Of a stretch of DNA of 64,000 nucleotides, positions 6,624 through 15,467 are shown piece by piece (position 1 is the stretch's first letter; every line of letters starts with the position of its first letter). A program made the translations under genes and the position numbers. Source of the stretch: Stenotrophomonas rhizophila. Lineage in GTDB: Bacteria; Pseudomonadota; Gammaproteobacteria; Xanthomonadales; Xanthomonadaceae. The notes under the pieces were generated by a model, which saw nothing but the letters and a program-made list of their open reading frames with translations, had not been told where the DNA came from and made no database searches. The stretch is from NCBI RefSeq assembly GCF_001704155.1, contig NZ_CP016294.1, positions 803,501-867,500 on the forward strand, read 5' to 3'.

Positions 6624-7994
6624 ATGGCAATCCACTCCTCCGTACTCGACCTCATTGGCAAGACCCCGATCGTCAAGGCCCAGCGCCTGGACACCGGTGT
6701 CTGCGAGCTGTACCTGAAGCTCGAAAGCGCCAATCCCGGGGGATCCATCAAGGACCGCATCGGCCTGTCGATGATCGAGGCGGCGGAACAGCGCGGTGAT
6801 CTCAAGCCGGGTGCGACGCTGGTGGAAGGCACGGCGGGCAATACCGGCCTGGGCCTGGCCCTGGTCGCCCAGCAGAAGGGGTACAAGCTCATCCTGGTCG
6901 TACCGGACAAGATGAGCCGCGAGAAGATCTTCAACCTCAAGGCGATGGGCGCCGAAGTCCGGCTGACCCGTTCGGACGTGGCCAAGGGCCACCCCGAGTA
7001 CTACCAGGACATGGCCAAGCGCGTGGCCGAGGAAACCCCCGGCGCGTACTTCATCAACCAGTTCGGCAACCCGGACAACCCGGCCGCGCACGAATTCGGC
7101 ACCGGCCCGGAAATCCTGGAACAGATGGACGGCGACCTGGATGCCATCGTGTTCGGCTGCGGCAGCTCCGGCACCATGACCGGCCTGTCGCGCGCCTTCT
7201 CCACCCTGTCGCCGAAGACCGAGCTGGTGCTGGCCGACCCGGTTGGCTCGATCCTGGCCGAATACATCAATGACGGCGTGCTCAACGACAAGTCGGGCAG
7301 CTGGCTGGTGGAAGGCATCGGTGAGGACTTCCTGCCCTCGATCGCCGATTTCAGCCGGGTCACCAAGGCCTATGCCATCACCGACGCCGAAAGCTTCCAC
7401 ACCGCGCGCGAGCTGCTGGGCAAGGAAGGCGTGCTCGGCGGCTCCTCCACCGGCACCCTGCTGGCGGCGGCGCTGAAGTACTGCAAGGAGCAGACCACCC
7501 CGAAGAAGGTGCTGGTGCTGGTCTGCGACACCGGTAACAAGTACCTCTCCAAGATGTACAACGACTACTGGATGCTGGACAACGGCTTCCTGGAGCGCCC
7601 GCAGACCGGCGACCTGCGCGACCTGATCCTGCGCCCGTACGGCCAGCGCGACACCGTGGTGATCGGCCCGAACGACCTGCTGACCACCGCTTACCAGCGC
7701 ATGAAGCTGTATGACGTGTCGCAGCTGCCGGTGATGGATGGCGACCAGCTGGTCGGCATCGTCGACGAGAGCGACGTGCTGCTGCATGTGTACGGGGACG
7801 AGTCGCGGTTCCGCGACAAGGTCTCCACCGCCATGGTCAGCAAGCTGGACCGGCTGGACGTGAAATCGCCGATCGAAGCCCTGCTGCCGGTGTTCGATCG
7901 CGGCCAGGTGGCCATCATCATGGACGGCGGCAGCTTCCTGGGGCTGATCACCCGGATCGACCTGCTGAACTACCTGCGTCGTCGCGTCCAATAA
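6624..7994 (+). CDS. Cystathionine beta-synthase with C-terminal CBS domains
   Basis: PLP enzyme condensing serine and homocysteine to cystathionine (reverse transsulfuration); some relatives also act as cysteine synthase. 456 aa. The fold-type II catalytic domain (about 1-320) has the PLP lysine K43 in SANPGGSIKDR, the substrate loop EGTAGNTG near residue 75 and the glycine-rich phosphate-binding loop GCGSSGT near 180. A paired CBS domain follows (about 335-455; DVSQLPVMDGDQLVGIVD). The length and the CBS tail separate it from plain CysK. metB lies 130 bp downstream on the same strand, so the two make a methionine-cysteine interconversion pair. Confidence 0.92.
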   Translation: MAIHSSVLDLIGKTPIVKAQRLDTGVCELYLKLESANPGGSIKDRIGLSMIEAAEQRGDLKPGATLVEGTAGNTGLGLALVAQQKGYKLILVVPDKMSREKIFNLKAMGAEVRLTRSDVAKGHPEYYQDMAKRVAEETPGAYFINQFGNPDNPAAHEFGTGPEILEQMDGDLDAIVFGCGSSGTMTGLSRAFSTLSPKTELVLADPVGSILAEYINDGVLNDKSGSWLVEGIGEDFLPSIADFSRVTKAYAITDAESFHTARELLGKEGVLGGSSTGTLLAAALKYCKEQTTPKKVLVLVCDTGNKYLSKMYNDYWMLDNGFLERPQTGDLRDLILRPYGQRDTVVIGPNDLLTTAYQRMKLYDVSQLPVMDGDQLVGIVDESDVLLHVYGDESRFRDKVSTAMVSKLDRLDVKSPIEALLPVFDRGQVAIIMDGGSFLGLITRIDLLNYLRRRVQ

Positions 7995-8124
7995 GGGCGC
8001 GATGGCCGACGTTCGGCTCTGAACCTGCGTTTATTAGAGTCAACGGCTGATTAAGCCGGCGCTGATAGACTTCCGCTCCATTTAGTGTGGGCCCCGTCTG
8101 GGGCTCTCAATCGCTGGGAACCCC

Positions 8125-9306
8125 ATGTCCGATCCTGCAGCCTCCGGGCACTCCAAGCGCCAGCTCGCTCTCGCCACGCTCGCCATCCATGGTGGGCAGT
8201 CGCCCGACCCGAGCACCGGCGCGGTGATGCCGCCGATCTACGCCACTTCCACCTACGCCCAGTCCAGCCCCGGCGAACACCAGGGCTTCGAGTACTCGCG
8301 TACCCACAACCCGACCCGCTTCGCCTACGAGCGCTGCGTGGCCTCGCTCGAAGGCGGCAGCCGCGGCTACGCCTTCGCCTCGGGCATGGCCGCCACCTCC
8401 ACGGTGATGGAGCTGCTGGACGCCGGCAGCCACGTGGTGGCGATGGATGACATCTACGGCGGCACCTTCCGCCTGTTCGAGCGCGTGCGCAAGCGCACCG
8501 CCGGGCTGCAGTTCGGCTTCGTCGACCTGACCGACCTGGCCGCCTTCGAGGCGGCGATCACGCCGCAGACGAAGATGGTCTGGATAGAAACCCCGACCAA
8601 CCCGATGCTGAAGATCGTGGACATCGCGGCGGTCGCGGCCATCGCCAAGCGCCGTGGCCTGATCGTGGTGGTGGACAACACCTTCGCCTCGCCGATGCTG
8701 CAGCGCCCGCTGGAGCTGGGCGCGGACCTGGTCCTGCACTCGGCTACCAAGTACCTCAACGGCCATTCGGACATGGTCGGCGGCATGGTGGTGGTGGGCG
8801 ACAACGCCGAGCTGGCCGAGCAGATGGCCTTCCTGCAGAACTCCATCGGGGGTGTGCAGGGTCCGTTCGACAGCTTCCTGGCCCTGCGTGGCCTGAAGAC
8901 CCTGCCGCTGCGCATGAAGGCGCACTGCGCCAATGCGCTGGCCCTGGCCCAGTGGCTGGAAAAGCACCCGGCAGTGGAAAAGGTGATCTATCCCGGCCTG
9001 ACTTCGCACCCGCAGCACGAACTGGCCACGCGCCAGATGAACGGCTACGGCGGCATCGTGTCGATCGTCCTCAAGGGCGGTTTCGAGGCCGCCAAGCGGT
9101 TCTGCGAGAAGACCGAACTGTTCACCCTGGCCGAGTCGCTGGGCGGGGTGGAGAGCCTGGTGAACCATCCAGCGGTGATGACCCATGCGTCCATTCCGGT
9201 GGAGCGCCGCGAGCAGCTGGGCATCAGCGATGCGCTGGTGCGGTTGAGCGTGGGGGTGGAGGAGCTGGGGGATCTGCAGGTGGATCTGGAAGAGGCATTG
9301 GGCTGA
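8125..9306 (+). CDS. metB: Cystathionine gamma-synthase/lyase family enzyme
   Basis: PLP-dependent Cys/Met metabolism enzyme, 393 aa. It makes cystathionine from an O-acyl-homoserine and cysteine, or cleaves cystathionine; sequence alone does not decide between them. The PLP lysine is K209 in LHSATKYLNGH, the ring-stacking D184 is in VVVDNTFASP, and Y58 is in YSRTHNPT. In Xanthomonas the gene bordering the LPS locus on this side is called metB, and I use that name for the position. It follows cystathionine beta-synthase and is itself followed after 69 bp by wzm, so the variable glycan locus starts here. Confidence 0.88.
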   Translation: MSDPAASGHSKRQLALATLAIHGGQSPDPSTGAVMPPIYATSTYAQSSPGEHQGFEYSRTHNPTRFAYERCVASLEGGSRGYAFASGMAATSTVMELLDAGSHVVAMDDIYGGTFRLFERVRKRTAGLQFGFVDLTDLAAFEAAITPQTKMVWIETPTNPMLKIVDIAAVAAIAKRRGLIVVVDNTFASPMLQRPLELGADLVLHSATKYLNGHSDMVGGMVVVGDNAELAEQMAFLQNSIGGVQGPFDSFLALRGLKTLPLRMKAHCANALALAQWLEKHPAVEKVIYPGLTSHPQHELATRQMNGYGGIVSIVLKGGFEAAKRFCEKTELFTLAESLGGVESLVNHPAVMTHASIPVERREQLGISDALVRLSVGVEELGDLQVDLEEALG

Positions 9307-9375
9307 GATGAGCAGCATGAAGCTGACCGGGACGTCGGTAAGCGTGTTGAATCAGGATATGGGAGTTGGAATCTG

Positions 9376-10164
9376 ATGACGGGTGCATTGCTCAGGAGCC
9401 TGGAGCTTTTCTGGGCGCTTTCAAAGCGTGAGGTCGCGTCGCGCTTCAAGGGGTCGTATGGCGGCCTGTCGTGGTATGTCATCCAGAACCTGCTTCTGTT
9501 GACCCTGTATTCGTTCGTGTTTGGCACGTTGTTCAAGAGCCGCTGGTCCTCGGGCGATCATATCCAGGGCAATTTCACCATCGCCCTGTTCATTGGCCTG
9601 ATCGTGTTCAACACTTTCGCGGAGTGCATCACGCGTGCGCCGACGTTGATCCTGGCGAACGCGAACTATGTGAAGAAGGTGGTCTTTCCGCTTGAGGTGC
9701 TGCCTGCGGTCACGTTGGCAACGGCGCTGTTCAATGCGGTCATCGCGTTCCTGGTGTTGATCGTGGTCGCGTTCATCCTCAAGGCTCCGCTGCACTGGGA
9801 GGGCTTGTGGATTCCGGTGATCATGGCCCCGCTGGTTCTGTTCACGCTGGGCGCTGCGTGGTTCCTTGCCGCGCTGGGCACCTATATCCGCGATATCAAC
9901 CAGATGGTCACCCTGCTGATCAGTGCCTTCATGTTCCTTTCCCCGCTGTTCTACCAGATCACGGCATTGCCCAAGGCGGTACAGACATGGGTGATGTTCA
10001 ACCCACTCACCATTCCGATGCAGGAAAGCCGGGGTGCGTTGATGTTCGGCGAAACGCCGGACTTCGGGTTGCTGTCGATCTACCTGGGCGTGGCGATCCT
10101 GGCTGCGGTGTCGGGTTATTCCTTCTTCCAGAAGGCGCGCGGAGGCTTTGCTGATGTCCTCTGA
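9376..10164 (+). CDS. wzm: O-antigen ABC exporter permease Wzm
   Basis: Membrane half of the ABC transporter that moves completed, undecaprenyl-diphosphate-linked O-polysaccharide across the inner membrane. 262 aa with about six hydrophobic segments, starting after the amphipathic N-terminal helix (SKREVASRFKGSYGGLSWYV), as usual for the ABC-2 export family. The start ATG at 9376 has GGGAG ten bases upstream. The ORF overlaps wzt by 11 bp. This locus therefore uses the ABC-transporter route: the polymer is finished in the cytoplasm and no Wzx/Wzy pair is present. Confidence 0.92.
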   Translation: MTGALLRSLELFWALSKREVASRFKGSYGGLSWYVIQNLLLLTLYSFVFGTLFKSRWSSGDHIQGNFTIALFIGLIVFNTFAECITRAPTLILANANYVKKVVFPLEVLPAVTLATALFNAVIAFLVLIVVAFILKAPLHWEGLWIPVIMAPLVLFTLGAAWFLAALGTYIRDINQMVTLLISAFMFLSPLFYQITALPKAVQTWVMFNPLTIPMQESRGALMFGETPDFGLLSIYLGVAILAAVSGYSFFQKARGGFADVL

Positions 10165-11491
10165 AGAAATCTCGATCCGCGCCAGCGGCGTATCCAAGTG
10201 CTACCACATGTACGACAAGCCGGTTCACCGCTTGTGGCAGTCGGTGCTTGGCTCGCGCAAGCGCCTGTACCGCGAATTCTGGGCCCTGCAGAACGTCGAT
10301 TTCGCGATCGCCAAAGGCACCACCTTCGGCGTGATCGGCAAGAACGGCTCGGGCAAGTCAACCCTGCTGCAGATTGTCTGTGGAACGCTTGAGGCGACCA
10401 CCGGCACGGTGGAGAGGACCGGCAAGGTGGCCGCGCTGCTGGAGCTGGGTGCCGGCTTCAATCCGGAATTCACCGGGCGCCAGAATGCGATCCTCAGCGG
10501 TGGTATCTATGGCCTGACCACGGCGGAGATCACCGAGCGGCTGCCTTCGATCATCGAGTTCGCGGAAATCGGCGAGTTCATCGATCGGCCGGTCAAGACC
10601 TACTCCAGCGGCATGTTCGTGCGCCTGGCCTTCTCCGTCATCACCCATGTCGACGCCGACATCCTGGTCATCGACGAGGCGCTGGCGGTGGGCGACGCGC
10701 AGTTCACCCAGAAGTGCATGCGCTGGCTGCGCGAATTCAAGGCGCGTGGCACCCTGGTCTTCGTCAGCCACGACAGCGGCGCGGTGCGAAGCCTTTGCGA
10801 CCAGGCCATGTGGATCGACCACGGCCACGTGATGGCCATTGGTGATGCCAAATCCGTTACCGAAAAGTACCTGGCCTCGCTGTTCAACCAGTCCCAGGCC
10901 GCGCCGGCTGCCGACCACGCCGTGCGCGATGTGCTCGGCGCCGCCGATTGGCGTGACCAGCGCAAGAGCATGATCAATGCCAGTGGCCTGCGAAATGACA
11001 TCCAGGTCTTCCACTTCGATCCGCAGGGCGCCTCGTTCGGCGTCGGCGGCGTGAAGTTGACCCAGGTGGTGCTGGAGGACAGCGAGCAGCGCCCGCTGTC
11101 GTGGGTGGTGGGTGGGGAGATGGTTTCGCTGGTCATCCAGGCGCGGGCGAGCGCCGAGATCGCCCAGCCGATTGTCGGCTTCTTCCTCAAGGACAAGCAT
11201 GGCCAGACCCTGTTCGGCGACAACACCTACCTGACCTACCTGGATTCGCCTCCTGGCGTCAGCCGCGACCAGGTCTTCCGCGCCGTGTTCACTTTCCCGA
11301 TGCCGGTGCTGCCGGTGGGCGACTACGCTTTCGACGTGGCCATTGCCAGCGGCACCCAGGTGGACCACCAGCAGTTGTACTGGGGCCACGATGTGCTGAT
11401 CGTGCGCTCGGTTTCCACCAGCGTCTCGACCGGCCTGGTGGGTGTTCCGATGCTTGAGATCGGTATCGAGGTGGGCTCCGATGAGCATTGA
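10154..11491 (+). CDS. wzt: O-antigen ABC exporter ATPase Wzt with carbohydrate-binding C-terminal domain
   Basis: ATPase subunit of the O-polysaccharide exporter, 445 aa. Walker A GKNGSGKST, signature YSSGMFVRLAF and Walker B ILVIDEALAVGD mark the nucleotide-binding domain (about 1-250). The remaining residues (about 275-445) form a separate beta-sandwich-like domain, as in Wzt proteins that recognise the modified non-reducing end of their own polymer. The ATG at 10154 is chosen because GGAGG lies 8 nt upstream; a TTG six bases earlier is too close to it. The next gene is a methyltransferase that may make the terminal mark read by this domain. Confidence 0.93.
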   Translation: MSSEEISIRASGVSKCYHMYDKPVHRLWQSVLGSRKRLYREFWALQNVDFAIAKGTTFGVIGKNGSGKSTLLQIVCGTLEATTGTVERTGKVAALLELGAGFNPEFTGRQNAILSGGIYGLTTAEITERLPSIIEFAEIGEFIDRPVKTYSSGMFVRLAFSVITHVDADILVIDEALAVGDAQFTQKCMRWLREFKARGTLVFVSHDSGAVRSLCDQAMWIDHGHVMAIGDAKSVTEKYLASLFNQSQAAPAADHAVRDVLGAADWRDQRKSMINASGLRNDIQVFHFDPQGASFGVGGVKLTQVVLEDSEQRPLSWVVGGEMVSLVIQARASAEIAQPIVGFFLKDKHGQTLFGDNTYLTYLDSPPGVSRDQVFRAVFTFPMPVLPVGDYAFDVAIASGTQVDHQQLYWGHDVLIVRSVSTSVSTGLVGVPMLEIGIEVGSDEH

Positions 11492-12239
11492 AGAACGGCA
11501 GTCGCCGTATGATTACGCCTTCGACCCCGATGGTGGGAGTACCGCCGCGCGGATCGCCAGGCTGGTCGGTGTGGACCACCGGGTACTGGAGCTGGGGTGC
11601 GGCTACGGCGTGATTTCCCGACAGCTCAGCCAGGCCCAGCGGTGCCGGGTGACGGGCGTGGAGATCGACGCCGCCAGCGCCGAACGCGCGCGGCCGTGGC
11701 TGGACCGCCTGTACGTGGGCAACCTGGAGGATCAGCAGTGGCAGGCGGCAGTTGCCGATGCCTATGATGTCATCGTCTCGGCCGACGTGATCGAGCACCT
11801 GCGGGATCCGGAAGAAACGCTGCGCCAGCTGGTTCCGATGCTGGCACCGGGCGGACAGGTGGTCATTTCCTTCCCCAATGCCGGGCATGCCGGCATTATT
11901 GCTGCGCTTCTTGCCGGGCGGTTCGATTACACGCCTACCGGCCTGCTGGACGAGACGCACCTGCGTTTCTTCACCTGGAATTCGATGGAGCGCATGCTTA
12001 ATCGCGTCGGTCTGGAGGTCACCCATCGCGAAACGGTGGATGCCGGCGGCTGGCACGAGCAGTTCACCGAGTACTGGCAGGTGCTTCCGGAGCCTTTGAG
12101 GGTCCTTTTCAACGGTCACCCCACGGCGAACGTTTTCCAGTATGTGCTGAAGGCGCGCGTGAGCGCGGCGCCGAGGATTCTCGACGTTCCAGATGAAGCG
12201 GCACTGCAAGCGTGGCGCGACGCGGCCGCCGCCTGCTGA
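11481..12239 (+). CDS. Class I SAM-dependent methyltransferase (SmtA-like)
   Basis: 252-aa cytoplasmic methyltransferase. Motif I VLELGCGYGVISRQL lies near residue 33, motif II ends VTGVEID, and DVIVSADVIEHLRDPEETL with the post-motif helix LAPGGQVVISFPNAGH follows. The start ATG at 11481 overlaps the wzt end by 11 bp. In Xanthomonas oryzae a methyltransferase gene (smtA) also follows wzm-wzt at the metB border. A plausible role is methylation of the O-chain end, which in ABC-export systems stops elongation and is recognised by the Wzt C-terminal domain. That is inference: no kinase domain like that of E. coli WbdD is present. Confidence 0.85.
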   Translation: MSIEERQSPYDYAFDPDGGSTAARIARLVGVDHRVLELGCGYGVISRQLSQAQRCRVTGVEIDAASAERARPWLDRLYVGNLEDQQWQAAVADAYDVIVSADVIEHLRDPEETLRQLVPMLAPGGQVVISFPNAGHAGIIAALLAGRFDYTPTGLLDETHLRFFTWNSMERMLNRVGLEVTHRETVDAGGWHEQFTEYWQVLPEPLRVLFNGHPTANVFQYVLKARVSAAPRILDVPDEAALQAWRDAAAAC

Positions 12240-12328
12240 AGCCGGACGCCGGTGGCCGTCGCCGCGGGCGTCCCGCCGATGACCAGACATGAATGACCCC
12301 TCCTGATCCAGCGTTCTCGGAATTCCTT

Positions 12329-14599
12329 ATGCCGGCTCCCGACGTTAGCGTCATCATTCCCTCGTACAACCACGCCCGCTTCATCGAAGAAGCGGCGCGT
12401 TCGGTGCTGTCCCAGGAGGACGTGCAGGTTGAACTGATCGTCATCGATGACGGCTCATCGGATGACTCGGTGGAACGCATGCAGCGGTTGGCAGCGGAAG
12501 ATGCACGCGTCAGCGTGCACACCCAGCCCAATGGCGGTTCGCATTCGGCGATCAACCATGGGCTCTCGCGGGCCACCGCCCCGTGGCTGGCCATTCTTAA
12601 TTCGGATGACATCTGGCATCCCAGCCGCCTGAAGCGGATGCTGGCGGCCGCGGAAGAAAGCGGTGACAACTTCCTGTTCAGCGACTCCCAGCTGATCGAT
12701 GCCGACGGTGCCGAGATCAACGATGCGGCGCATTGGTGGAACTTCAGCACCGAACGCATGCGCGAGCGCGTGCGGACGCATGGCGTGGCCGATGGACTGC
12801 TGTACGGCAACCTGACCGTTTCAACGTCCAATTTCCTGTTCCGTCGAGAGCTCCTGACGAAGGTGGGAACGTTCCATCGTTTCCGTTACAACCTGGACTG
12901 GGATTATGTGCTGCGCTGCGTAGACGAAAAGGGCGTGCGCGTCGGGTTCGTCGACGAGCGTCTGCTTCGCTACCGCCTGCACGGCAACAACGCGATCCTG
13001 AGCGGCATGCCCGGCGCGGCGGTCGAGGCGCAGCTGATCACCCGGCAGGTATACAGGCGGCGCCTGCGCGCCCCGGAAAGCCTGCTGCTGAGCCACCACC
13101 GGCATGATCGGCTGCTGCGCCGCTACCTGCAGGGGCAGATCCGCAACTATCGTGCTTCGTTCGAGGCCGTGGAAGAAGATCGCGACGGCCTGGCTGCGCT
13201 GATCAACCAGCGCCAGGAGATGGTCGAGGCCGAGCGCGCCGAAGCCAAACGGGTGCAGGCCCAGTACCGGGCGGAGCTGCAGGCATGCGAAGCCGGCGCC
13301 GCCAGCACCCAGGCAGCGCTCCGGGCCGAAATCCTGGCCAAGGAGCAGCAGAGTGCGCTCCAGGAGCAGGCGCTGCGGGAGCAGTCCGAGCGCGAACTGG
13401 CCGCCCTGCGTGAGCGCGCCGAAGGCGAGCTGGCCGGCCAACGCGAGCATGCCGAAGGCGAACTGGCCAGCCAGCGCGAGCAGGCCGAGCGGGAACTGAC
13501 GAGCCAGCGCGAGCGCTCGGAGCAGGCGCTGCTGGAGCAGCGCGAAGCGGCAGGACGGGAGCTGCGGGCCGTGGTGGTCGAGAGCCTCGAAGTGCAGGCG
13601 CAGCTGCAGCGGTCCTATGCGTCGGGCATCCACGCGCGGGTGCAGCGCGACCAGGCCCGGTGCCGTGAGGTGCGGATGCTGGATCACCTCGAGGGGCGCG
13701 ACCGGGTCGGTCGGCCGCCTGACAGCCGATCGCGTGCCTTCATCCAGCGGGTCATGCGCGCAGTGCGCAGCCAGCGCCGGATCAATGAATCCATCAATTT
13801 CCTCTCGGGCGGCATGCCGGTGGGCAGCGTCCGCGTGCTTCCCCGCGACCCGATGCCGATGGCCCCGATGGAGCCGAGAATCGCCGCGCACCTGCATGTC
13901 TATTATCTGGATCTTGCGCCGGAGCTGATCGCCGATGCGCTTCGCATTCCGGGTCTGGAGCGGGTTGTGATCACCGGGCCGTGGAGCCGGGAGGACATGG
14001 CCCAGGCACTGGTCCCCATTGTGGACCGGGGTATCGACCTGCGCGTGCTGGTCGTACCCAATCGCGGCAAGGACGTCGGCGGACTGGTCGCGGCCATTCA
14101 GCAAGGCGCCCTGCTGGATTCGGATCTTGTGCTGAAACTGCACTCCAAGAAGAGTCATAATGCCGAGACATATTTCCAGGCTATTTCCGCATTGTTTGGT
14201 ACCGAAATCCGCGATGGTGAGCAATGGCGGCGTGAGCTGATCCAGCCGCTCGCCGGCAGCGCATGGCAGATCAATACGATTCTCAAGCTGTTCAATGATG
14301 ATCCGGCGATCGGCATGGTCGGCGCGCGTCCATTCATCACCAATGTCGGTGATGCCAATGCCGCCCTCAGCCAGGCAGTGTATGAAAGGTTCGGCGTGCC
14401 CCAGGGCCTGCCGTTCGTAGCGGGAACGATGTTCTGGGTACGCAGTTCGGTGCTCAGGCCGCTGCTGGACCAGCTCAGCCTTGACGAGTTCAGTCTGGAC
14501 AGCCGGGAAGTTGAAGGAGGGCTGGAGCACATCATGGAGCGCCTGCTGGGCGCCCTGGTGCTGGCTGATGGATATGACGTCTATGGAGTTGACGTATGA
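12329..14599 (+). CDS. Three-part protein: GT2 glycosyltransferase, 11-residue-repeat coiled coil, RgpF-like domain
   Basis: 756 aa from the ATG at 12329 (MPAPDVSVIIPSYNH); an ATG at 12293 would add 12 residues, and neither has a clear ribosome-binding site. Residues 1-240 are a GT-A family 2 transferase with IVIDDGSSDDS and the metal-binding LNSDD. Residues about 290-430 form a Glu/Arg/Gln-rich coiled coil that includes six consecutive 11-residue units (DNA 13373-13570; form Q-R-E-x-A-E-x-E-L-x-x). The C-terminal 250 residues are a rhamnan-synthesis-F type domain (VVPNRGKDVGGL, LKLHSKKS, FVAGTMFWVRSSVLRPLL). Probably assembles or modifies the O-polysaccharide, perhaps with the coil as spacer. 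Base composition falls near the 3' end. Confidence 0.85.
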   Translation: MPAPDVSVIIPSYNHARFIEEAARSVLSQEDVQVELIVIDDGSSDDSVERMQRLAAEDARVSVHTQPNGGSHSAINHGLSRATAPWLAILNSDDIWHPSRLKRMLAAAEESGDNFLFSDSQLIDADGAEINDAAHWWNFSTERMRERVRTHGVADGLLYGNLTVSTSNFLFRRELLTKVGTFHRFRYNLDWDYVLRCVDEKGVRVGFVDERLLRYRLHGNNAILSGMPGAAVEAQLITRQVYRRRLRAPESLLLSHHRHDRLLRRYLQGQIRNYRASFEAVEEDRDGLAALINQRQEMVEAERAEAKRVQAQYRAELQACEAGAASTQAALRAEILAKEQQSALQEQALREQSERELAALRERAEGELAGQREHAEGELASQREQAERELTSQRERSEQALLEQREAAGRELRAVVVESLEVQAQLQRSYASGIHARVQRDQARCREVRMLDHLEGRDRVGRPPDSRSRAFIQRVMRAVRSQRRINESINFLSGGMPVGSVRVLPRDPMPMAPMEPRIAAHLHVYYLDLAPELIADALRIPGLERVVITGPWSREDMAQALVPIVDRGIDLRVLVVPNRGKDVGGLVAAIQQGALLDSDLVLKLHSKKSHNAETYFQAISALFGTEIRDGEQWRRELIQPLAGSAWQINTILKLFNDDPAIGMVGARPFITNVGDANAALSQAVYERFGVPQGLPFVAGTMFWVRSSVLRPLLDQLSLDEFSLDSREVEGGLEHIMERLLGALVLADGYDVYGVDV
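13373..13570 (+). repeat. Six tandem 33-bp (11-codon) units inside the GT2-RgpF gene
   Basis: Six in-frame units of 33 bp each. The third starts CAACGCGAGCATGCCGAAGG, and units 3 and 4 are the most alike. They encode 11-residue steps in which Arg-Glu, Ala/Ser-Glu and Glu-Leu recur at fixed places. Eleven residues is three helix turns, the hendecad of nearly straight coiled coils. Units differ at synonymous and surface sites, so the repeat is old rather than freshly duplicated. Confidence 0.85.
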
Positions 14600-15462
14600 G
14601 TTCGCTGTGCAACAAGACCGTGCCGGTCTTCATTATCTCGTTCAACCGGGTGGCCTATATCCGCCAGGTGATCGATCGACTGGAGTCGCTGGATTTCCAG
14701 AACATCACCATTATTGACAATGCGTCGACCTACGAGCCCCTGAAGGATTATCTCGGGCAGTCGCCGCACAATGTCGTGCGCTTGACCGAAAACCTTGGCC
14801 ACCTGGCCTTGTGGAAGTCGGGTCGGTTCCAGAAGATCATCGAGCGTGAGAAGTTCATCCTCAATGACAGCGACGTGGTTCCCGCCGACGATTGCCCTGC
14901 CGACATCACCAGCCATCTCGACGAGATGCTGGAACGCTACCCGCGCCATACCAAGGCTGGCCTGTCGCTGCGGATCAACGATCTTCCCGACCACTATGCA
15001 TTCAAACAGGAAGTGCTGGAGTGGGAGGCGCCGTTCTGGGTGAATCTTCTCGATGACGGCAACTACGAGAGCGCCCTGGACACTACCTTCGCGTTGTATC
15101 GGCCGGGCGTGGACTGCTCGGAGGAGCGCTGGTGGCGATCGATCCGGGCAGCGCCTCCCTATTCGGCACTGCACCTTCCCTGGTACCAGGACACCTCCGT
15201 GATGAGCGAGGAGGACCGGTTCTACCAGCGTGCCGTGGCCGGCATCTCCAGCCAGTGGAGCATCACCGATCCGGTCCTGCTGAAGAAGCAGAACACCGAG
15301 CTGCAGCATGAAATCGCTGCGCTCAAGCGTACAATCAGCGAGCTCCGTGGCCAGTCCATGCCAGTGGGCTCCCCGGCGTGGCGCAATACCGTCCGGACCA
15401 CTCTTGGCGCCACCGGCCTGCTGCCGCTGGTGCGCCGCCTTCGCGACACTATGAAGAAGTGA
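14596..15462 (+). CDS. Glycosyltransferase-like protein, GT-A type
   Basis: 288 aa; its ATG overlaps the previous stop (ATGA). The N-terminal half resembles a short GT-A transferase: VPVFIISFNRVAYIRQVIDRLE, then ITIIDNAS, and a metal-site-like KFILNDSDVVP. The middle (LDTTFALYRPGVD) is typical of small LPS-locus transferases. The last 60 residues contain a short coiled coil (LKKQNTELQHEIAALKRTIS) and a basic tail. It lies in the lower-GC patch of the locus, suggesting more recent acquisition. Sugar donor and acceptor are unknown; a role in O-chain assembly is inferred from position. Confidence 0.75.
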   Translation: MSSLCNKTVPVFIISFNRVAYIRQVIDRLESLDFQNITIIDNASTYEPLKDYLGQSPHNVVRLTENLGHLALWKSGRFQKIIEREKFILNDSDVVPADDCPADITSHLDEMLERYPRHTKAGLSLRINDLPDHYAFKQEVLEWEAPFWVNLLDDGNYESALDTTFALYRPGVDCSEERWWRSIRAAPPYSALHLPWYQDTSVMSEEDRFYQRAVAGISSQWSITDPVLLKKQNTELQHEIAALKRTISELRGQSMPVGSPAWRNTVRTTLGATGLLPLVRRLRDTMKK

Positions 15463-15467
15463 CCACC

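Noticed and set aside
9421..11488. Long minus-strand frames opposite wzm and wzt
   Set aside because: Wzm and Wzt are unmistakable on the plus strand; the opposite frames are His/Gln/Arg-rich shadows.
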